Shown piece by piece: positions 59,039 through 64,000 of a stretch of 64,000 nt of DNA. The stretch's first letter is position 1. Each line of letters opens with the position of its first letter. A program made the position numbers and the translations under genes. The DNA is from Flavobacterium sp. LC2016-01. Its GTDB lineage: Bacteria > Bacteroidota > Bacteroidia > Flavobacteriales > Flavobacteriaceae. The stretch covers positions 62,001 through 126,000 of the forward strand of contig NZ_WMIC01000013.1 in assembly GCF_009711135.1 (NCBI RefSeq). Reading direction: 5' to 3'. The notes beneath the pieces are model-generated. The model saw only the letters and a list, made by a program, of their open reading frames with translations. It had not been told where the DNA came from and ran no database searches.

Positions 59039-60079
59039 TTATCTCGTAACACCTTGGCTGGCAATCCAGTCTGAATATTTTTTTGCATTTACATTATGTT
59101 CTGCTAAAGTAGAAGCAAATTCATGATAGCCAAAACGTTCAACGCTTGCACAAAAATAAATATAATCGTTCTTCTCAGGATTTAAAACCGCATCAAGAGC
59201 CGTAATATCAGGCATTGCGATTGGTCCTGGAGGAAGTCCTACATTCACGTATGTATTATATGGAGATTTCATAACCAAATCGTTATAAAAAACTCTTTTA
59301 ATAACTTGGTCGAAATTATTATCTCTCAATTTCAGCGCATAAATAACTGTTGGATCTGCCTGAAGTGGCATATCTAGACGCAAACGGTTTAAATAAACTC
59401 CAGCAATACGAGGTCTCTCATCTTTCTTTACAGACTCTTTATGTACAATTGACGCCAAAATAGTTGCTTGAACTGGAGTAAGTCCTTGTTTTTTTGCTTT
59501 CGCTATTCTTTCGTCAGTCCAAAATTTATGATATTCCTTGATCATTTTATCGCGGAATTTTTCTGCTGAAGTATTCCAGTAAATCTCATAAGTATTAGGA
59601 ACAAACATCGCAAAAACATTGTCTTCATTGAAACCATTCTGCGCCATAAAAGTAGAATCTTTTATCGCTTTTAATAAAGACAAACTATCTGCCTCAATTT
59701 CTGAACCAACTCTTCCTGCAAAATTCTCAAGACGCTCTTGGTTATTAAAAGCTAATTTAACAGGAACATTAGAACGCATTGCACGTACTAAATCAATGTT
59801 ATTCATATCTTTTTTAAGTAAAAAACGACCTGATTTTACATTTTCAGGATAGCTTCTTTTACTGGCTACCATTTCAAAATTATCGAAATTCTTAATATAG
59901 GGTTCCAGTATTTTTTTTACATCAGTATAATTAGCTCCAGTTGGAACATATACATAAAGTTCTTTTTCTTCAAATTTGGTATTCGAGCTGAAAATTTTAT
60001 TAATTAAAATAAATCCGTAAATCATTAAAACTGAAATTACGGCTACAGCTACTATCGTGATAATTTTTTTTAAGCTCAA
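59039..60079 (-). CDS. mltG: Endolytic murein transglycosylase MltG
   Basis: Inner-membrane enzyme that cuts nascent peptidoglycan strands. 346 residues: membrane helix IVAVAVISVLMIYGFILI (9-26), LysM-like region, FVPNTYEIYWNTSAEKF and catalytic Glu in TILASIVHKESVKKDERPRIAGVYLNRLR, with QADPTVIYAL and the YNTYVNVGLPPGPIAMP motif. Follows the GNAT gene by 10 bp. Confidence 0.94.
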   Translation of the reverse strand: MSLKKIITIVAVAVISVLMIYGFILINKIFSSNTKFEEKELYVYVPTGANYTDVKKILEPYIKNFDNFEMVASKRSYPENVKSGRFLLKKDMNNIDLVRAMRSNVPVKLAFNNQERLENFAGRVGSEIEADSLSLLKAIKDSTFMAQNGFNEDNVFAMFVPNTYEIYWNTSAEKFRDKMIKEYHKFWTDERIAKAKKQGLTPVQATILASIVHKESVKKDERPRIAGVYLNRLRLDMPLQADPTVIYALKLRDNNFDQVIKRVFYNDLVMKSPYNTYVNVGLPPGPIAMPDITALDAVLNPEKNDYIYFCASVERFGYHEFASTLAEHNVNAKKYSDWIASQGVTR

Positions 60080-60089
60080 AGTTTAAATT

Positions 60090-60623
60090 TTAAATTTGTT
60101 TGTTAATTAATTGAAAAATTGCTTCGTCTTGATAGTGGTTATTAAGCAAAATCCAATCTTTTTTAATTCCGATTTTCTCAAAACCAAATTTAGTAAAAAG
60201 TGCTATACTAGCTACATTTCCTACATTAATATTTGCATAAAGCTGATGAAGGTTTAAATTGTGAAAAGAATAATTAATTAATAAGTCTAATGCCTCAGAA
60301 CCAATGTTTTGATTTCTATGCTCTTTATTTTGAATCACAATTCCTATTCCGGCCCTATTATTTCTAGGATCAAATTCAAATATATCAATCAATCCAATGG
60401 CAGGAAAATCTTCATCTTGACAAATGGCTAAACGCAATTGTTTCGCTTCATAAATATCCTGCTGTGCATTTTCAAGGTATTGCCGAATCAAAAAACGGCT
60501 GTAAGGTGTATTAGTATTACTGACTTCCCAAATACTCTGATCATTTTCCATCGCATATACAAACTCTAAATCATTAGGTTCTAATGCACGTAAATAAATA
60601 TTTTCGCCTTTGAGTGTGATCAT
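60090..60623 (-). CDS. GNAT N-acetyltransferase (RimJ/RimL or SpeG-like)
   Basis: A 177-residue acetyltransferase. GENIYLRALEPNDLEFVYAMEN, AGIGIVIQNKEHRNQNIGSEAL (acetyl-CoA loop) and ANINVGNVASIALFTKFGFEKIG are the acetyltransf_3 signatures. Lies between dapF and mltG. Substrate unknown. Confidence 0.87.
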   Translation of the reverse strand: MITLKGENIYLRALEPNDLEFVYAMENDQSIWEVSNTNTPYSRFLIRQYLENAQQDIYEAKQLRLAICQDEDFPAIGLIDIFEFDPRNNRAGIGIVIQNKEHRNQNIGSEALDLLINYSFHNLNLHQLYANINVGNVASIALFTKFGFEKIGIKKDWILLNNHYQDEAIFQLINKQI

Positions 60624-60646
60624 TCTTCAATTTTAGATTTTGGAAT

Positions 60647-60673
60647 TTGTCTTCGACTTCGCTCAGACTGACA
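60647..60673. repeat. Half of a CTTCGACTTCGCTCAGACTG repeat
   Basis: TGTCTTCGACTTCGCTCAGA, then CTGACA. This type normally pairs with an inverse copy in Bacteroidota intergenic DNA, but only one arm is present here, just before the dapF stop codon. Confidence 0.45.
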
Positions 60674-60680
60674 TCATTGA

Positions 60681-61463
60681 TTATATTTCTATCGTTCCTT
60701 TAAAAACGAATTTTGCAGGTCCAGTCAAGAAAACATTTGAAAAATGTTCTCCTAATTTATCAAATGAAACAACCAGTTTTCCGCCTTCAACATTTAAATT
60801 GATTGAAGTTTTGTCTGTTTGACCAATTGCATTCATCGCGATCGCAACGGCAGTGGCACCGGTACCGCACGCAAGTGTTTCATCTTCCACGCCTCTTTCA
60901 TATGTACGAAGTGAAAAAGTATCGTCATCAATTTTTTTAACGAAATTGATGTTGCTTCCTTTTTCTCCATATAATGCTCCATAACGAATTGCCGCTCCAT
61001 TTTCTTTCACATTATATTGTTTCAAATTTTCGACTAATTGAACATGATGCGGAGAACCCGTATTTAAAAAAGTATGTGAATCGTGTTTTTGAATTTCATC
61101 GACATCAATCATCTGCAATGAAACAACAGTATCATTTCCTACTGAAGCATGGTGCAATCCATCGGTCGCGATAAAAGTCGCTTTATCATTAATAACACCT
61201 AATTGATTAGCGAAAGCAACCAGACAACGGCCTCCATTACCGCACATCGAACTTTCATTTCCGTCTGAGTTATAATAAACCATTCTGAAATCAGTTTCAG
61301 AATCATTTTCAAGTAGAATAAGTCCGTCCGCTCCAATACCAAATCGTCTGTCACACAAACGTTCAATTAATTGAATATCTTCTTTTGGAAAAAAATTAGA
61401 ACGATTGTCAATCATCACAAAATCGTTACCTGTACCTTGATATTTATAAAATTCTATTTGCAT
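60681..61463 (-). CDS. dapF: Diaminopimelate epimerase
   Basis: Converts LL-DAP to meso-DAP for lysine and peptidoglycan. 260 residues with both catalytic cysteines: C74 (SSMCGNGGRC) and C199 (ETLACGTGAT). N-terminus FYKYQGTGNDFVMID is standard. First gene of dapF-GNAT-mltG, with a promoter element at 61484-61491. Confidence 0.95.
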   Translation of the reverse strand: MQIEFYKYQGTGNDFVMIDNRSNFFPKEDIQLIERLCDRRFGIGADGLILLENDSETDFRMVYYNSDGNESSMCGNGGRCLVAFANQLGVINDKATFIATDGLHHASVGNDTVVSLQMIDVDEIQKHDSHTFLNTGSPHHVQLVENLKQYNVKENGAAIRYGALYGEKGSNINFVKKIDDDTFSLRTYERGVEDETLACGTGATAVAIAMNAIGQTDKTSINLNVEGGKLVVSFDKLGEHFSNVFLTGPAKFVFKGTIEI

Positions 61464-61483
61464 TTTTTAGTAGTTAAGAAATG

Positions 61484-61491
61484 CAAAAGTA
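61484..61491 (-). promoter_or_regulatory. Promoter -7 element of dapF
   Basis: On the minus strand it reads TACTTTTG, an exact match to TAnnTTTG, 20 bp before the ATG at 61463. Confidence 0.6.
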
Positions 61492-61611
61492 CGAAGAAAC
61501 TGCGAAGATTAATTAATGAAATGTTAATCATTGTTAAAGAGCGTTAAAGCATTTTTTCAAATAATTTTTTGCTTTAATTTTACGTTAGTAACTTAAACAT
61601 AAATTGTAATT

Positions 61612-63012
61612 ATGAAAAGATTTTCAACCTTATTTTTAGTGTCATTACTGAGTGGTGCTACTACACTTGGTGCGTACAAATTATTATTTGATGGCAGCAA
61701 TTCTTTCTTTGGAAGAGAAAATTCTGTTGTTACTCAAGCCCCCGATTCATTTGGCAGAAATGTTGCATTATCAGCCGAAACTGTTGATTTTACTGCTGCC
61801 GCTGATAAAACAATTCATACCGTTGTTCACGTAAAAAATGTCTCGCGACGCACTGTCAGTAATCCTATGATGGAATTTTTCTATGGCTACGGAGGTCAGC
61901 AGCAACAAGAACAAGTAGGAACTGGTTCTGGTGTTATTATTTCTGAAGATGGATATATTGTGACCAATAATCACGTGATTAAAGATGCAACAGAAATTGA
62001 AATTACGTTGAACAATAAAAAGTCGTACAAAGCAAAACTTATAGGTACAGATTCTAAAATGGATATCGCATTACTAAAAATCGATGCCGATGAAAAACTT
62101 CCATATACTGCTTTTGCCAATTCAGATTCAGTTAAAGTTGGTGAATGGGTTTTAGCAGTTGGTAATCCGTATAATTTAACTTCAACAGTTACGGCTGGAA
62201 TTGTTTCGGCGAAAGCCAGAAATTTAGATCAAAGCGGTATTCAGTCTTTCATTCAGACCGATGCAGCTGTAAATCCAGGAAATAGCGGTGGAGCTTTAGT
62301 AAACACTCGCGGAGAATTAATTGGAATTAACACGATGATTTCTTCAATGACTGGATCTTATGTAGGTTATTCGTTTGCAGTTCCTTCTAATATTGCCAGA
62401 AAAATTATTGAAGACATAATGGAATATGGAAATGTTCAAAGAGGAATTCTTGGTGTTGAAGGCGGCGAACTAAATAGCAGTGCTTCTAAAGAATTAGGAA
62501 TAACAGAAACGCAAGGTTTTTATATTAATAAAGTTTCTAAAAACTCTGGTGCTGAAAAAGCTGGACTTGCCAAAGGTGATATCATTGTAAAATTAGACGA
62601 ACAAAACATTTCAACTTATGCTGATTTGTCTGGCTACATTAATACCAAAAGACCAAATGATGTAGTGAAAGTAACGTATATCAAAGACGGAAAAACGAAA
62701 ACGGTTCCAGTCACTTTGAGCAAAAATGAATTTTTTAGCGCTGAATTTAAAGGAATGGAATTAGAAAATATAGATGCCGCTGATAAAAAGAGATTCAGAA
62801 TTGATTATGGTGTGAAAATTAAGGATATTACTGATGAAAATTTAAAGCGATATCAAAATGAATTACAAGGCAATATCATTCTGAGCATTGATAATGTCAA
62901 AGCTGTAAATGTAGAGACCGTGTCTAAACTGTTAAGCAAAAAAGATGAAGGCCAAAGTGCCCGAATTGAAATGATAAACAGAAACGGAGAGATATTTAGA
63001 ATTATAATTTAA
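61612..63012 (+). CDS. DegP/HtrA-type periplasmic serine protease
   Basis: A 466-residue protease. It has an N-terminal membrane helix or signal (FLVSLLSGATTLGAYKLLF). The trypsin-like domain has H121 (VTNNHV), D151 (MDIALLKI) and S225 (NPGNSGGALV). Two PDZ domains follow (ILGVEGGELNSS...GAEKAGLAKGDIIVKLDEQNI; second from ~385). Degrades misfolded envelope proteins. Monocistronic with a terminator. Confidence 0.94.
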   Translation: MKRFSTLFLVSLLSGATTLGAYKLLFDGSNSFFGRENSVVTQAPDSFGRNVALSAETVDFTAAADKTIHTVVHVKNVSRRTVSNPMMEFFYGYGGQQQQEQVGTGSGVIISEDGYIVTNNHVIKDATEIEITLNNKKSYKAKLIGTDSKMDIALLKIDADEKLPYTAFANSDSVKVGEWVLAVGNPYNLTSTVTAGIVSAKARNLDQSGIQSFIQTDAAVNPGNSGGALVNTRGELIGINTMISSMTGSYVGYSFAVPSNIARKIIEDIMEYGNVQRGILGVEGGELNSSASKELGITETQGFYINKVSKNSGAEKAGLAKGDIIVKLDEQNISTYADLSGYINTKRPNDVVKVTYIKDGKTKTVPVTLSKNEFFSAEFKGMELENIDAADKKRFRIDYGVKIKDITDENLKRYQNELQGNIILSIDNVKAVNVETVSKLLSKKDEGQSARIEMINRNGEIFRIII

Positions 63013-63062
63013 GTCACAGTATTCAGTTTTGAAACTGTAAACTGTGACTGCGACTGAAAACT
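63013..63062. repeat. CAGTATTCAG-type short-repeat palindrome
   Basis: GTCACAGTATTCAGTTTTGA followed by AACTGTAAACTGTGACTGCG. The CACAG and CTGTG parts pair across. It lies directly after the protease stop codon. Related to 31481-31567 and 42390-42484. Confidence 0.5.
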
Positions 63063-63063
63063 C

Positions 63064-63105
63064 AAAAAAAAGCCATCTTATAAAAATAAGGTGGCTTTTT
63101 TATTT
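63064..63105 (+). terminator. Terminator after the DegP-type gene
   Basis: AAAAAGCCATCTTA pairs with TAAGGTGGCTTTTT (one G-U pair) around TAAAAA, with T at the 3' end. Confidence 0.85.
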
Positions 63106-63150
63106 TCAAAAATAAATGCTAAAATAGTTTACGAAATCGATTGAAATGGA

Positions 63151-63158
63151 TACTTTTG
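63151..63158 (+). promoter_or_regulatory. Promoter -7 element of the GAPDH gene
   Basis: TACTTTTG is an exact TAnnTTTG match, 49 bp before the ATG at 63208. Confidence 0.55.
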
Positions 63159-63207
63159 CGCCAAATTTTAAAATAGTGAGCATTTTATTTTTTCAATTTA
63201 GTCAATT

Positions 63208-64000
63208 ATGAGCAAAAAATCCTTGTACCAAAAAGAGGTATCATTACAAGTCGACCGAAGAAGAGCTGGTGTCGAATTAATCAAAGTTATAAGTGATTTA
63301 TGGTATGACAAATCCATCGAAATGGTTTTATTTAAAAACCAATTATTAGATAAAAACGTCAGCGATATAATCAATTTGCATCAATATGCGGGGGAATTTG
63401 TTGGAAAACCAATTACCATTTTTGATTCGGTTGAAATCGCAAAAGTTGTTTTATCACTGGACTTGCCACCTGCAAAAATAGATTTGGGCAAATTAACTTA
63501 TGAATATCGTTTGGAAGATGAAAAATATCCTGATGCTCGATATTTTGTTATGGATAAATTAAAAAAAGCAAAATCATCGGAAGAAATTCAGCCGAAAGAT
63601 GTTGTTTTATATGGCTTCGGAAGAATTGGACGTTTATTGGCGAGAGAATTAATGTCTAAAACCGGAAAAGGAAATCAATTGCGTTTGAGAGCAATTGTAA
63701 CACGTGATCAAAATGATGCGTCAAGTTTAGAGAAACGAGCTTCTCTTTTGCGTTATGATTCAATTCACGGAGATTTCCAAGGATCCGTAACTGCAGATCC
63801 GAAAAATAACGCTTTAATTATCAACGGAACAACCGTTCATATTATATCAGCAAATACACCAGAAGAAATTGATTACACACAATACGGAATCAATGATTCA
63901 CTATTAATTGACAATACTGGAGTGTTTACTACAGCAGAAGCACTAAAAAGACATCTAGCTTCAAAAGGAGTTAGTAAAGTTTTGCTGACAGCTCCAGGAA
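63208..64000 (+). CDS. Glyceraldehyde-3-phosphate dehydrogenase with N-terminal extension, 5' part
   Basis: Partial gene cut by the right edge; 264 codons visible. The NAD(P)-binding loop GFGRIGR falls at residues 136-142 rather than near residue 5, so there is an extra ~130-residue N-terminal domain (MSKKSLYQKEVSLQVDRRRAGVELIKVI...). After it, RAIVTRDQ, LLRYDSIHGDFQG and IDNTGVFTTAEALKRHL match the GAPDH family. The catalytic Cys lies beyond the window. Long GAPDHs of this type occur in Bacteroidota beside a normal-length one. Confidence 0.9.
   Translation, partial: MSKKSLYQKEVSLQVDRRRAGVELIKVISDLWYDKSIEMVLFKNQLLDKNVSDIINLHQYAGEFVGKPITIFDSVEIAKVVLSLDLPPAKIDLGKLTYEYRLEDEKYPDARYFVMDKLKKAKSSEEIQPKDVVLYGFGRIGRLLARELMSKTGKGNQLRLRAIVTRDQNDASSLEKRASLLRYDSIHGDFQGSVTADPKNNALIINGTTVHIISANTPEEIDYTQYGINDSLLIDNTGVFTTAEALKRHLASKGVSKVLLTAPG

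Overview
The window is an ordinary chromosomal segment of a low-GC member of the Bacteroidota, most likely Flavobacterium or a close relative. The signs are Flavobacteriaceae-type proteins throughout (SusC-style carboxypeptidase-regulatory and plug domains, long N-terminal GAPDH extension, MtaB, 1-Cys peroxiredoxin, two-gene methylmalonyl-CoA mutase), at least a dozen exact TAnnTTTG -7 promoter elements, few purine-rich ribosome binding sites, and many degenerate short intergenic repeats of the kind usual in Flavobacterium. I see no prophage, transposase, CRISPR array, rRNA or plasmid gene. Both window ends cut a gene: a BNR-repeat protein at the left and a GAPDH at the right.

Layout. 1-9 kb: sirtuin, adenylosuccinate lyase (purB), a CPA2 cation/proton antiporter, 1-Cys peroxiredoxin, AEC permease, an Rrf2 regulator with its NAD(P)-binding target, and MeaB. 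9-21 kb: LTA-synthase-like sulfatase, MATE pump, an outer-membrane protein, a lipoprotein pair (di-heme cytochrome c peroxidase plus PhoX-like protein), polyphosphate kinase 2, two hypothetical proteins and a CPBP protease. 21.7-25.5 kb: a three-gene cell-envelope signalling locus (ECF sigma, membrane anti-sigma-like protein, secreted plug plus VWA protein). 25.5-30 kb: LURP-one-like protein, SDR, hypothetical protein, mtaB and a secreted hypothetical protein. 30-39.4 kb, almost all minus strand: GNAT, HAD, DUF2007-like, hydrolase, single-domain DEAD-box protein, NtrC-type regulator, ABC exporter pair, dnaJ-grpE and tRNA-Trp. 39.4-46.8 kb: hisS, MacB-like permease, prmC, ribD-HAD-yigZ and a thioesterase. 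46.9-53 kb: dnaA, LMW-PTP, RsmI-like methylase, two tandem TonB-domain genes, an aminotransferase and an SDR. 53-58 kb: udk, ftsB-like gene and both methylmalonyl-CoA mutase subunits, which MeaB (8.5 kb) should protect. 57.8-64 kb: a lysozyme-like protein, mltG, GNAT and dapF on the minus strand, then a DegP protease and GAPDH.

The most interesting observations are: (1) the sigma/anti-sigma/VWA locus, in which the anti-sigma and the secreted protein carry related plug-like segments; (2) three copies of a structured palindromic intergenic element, two of which keep the same core while their stem pairs change together; (3) a tandem duplication of a TonB-domain gene that left a readable hybrid scar of its two flanking genes; (4) a DnaJ with only two of the four zinc-binding repeats and a sirtuin with no cysteine; (5) short-repeat families at gene ends, one of which has become the coding N-terminus of the mutase large subunit. 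Calls are made by eye from sequence, without database searches.
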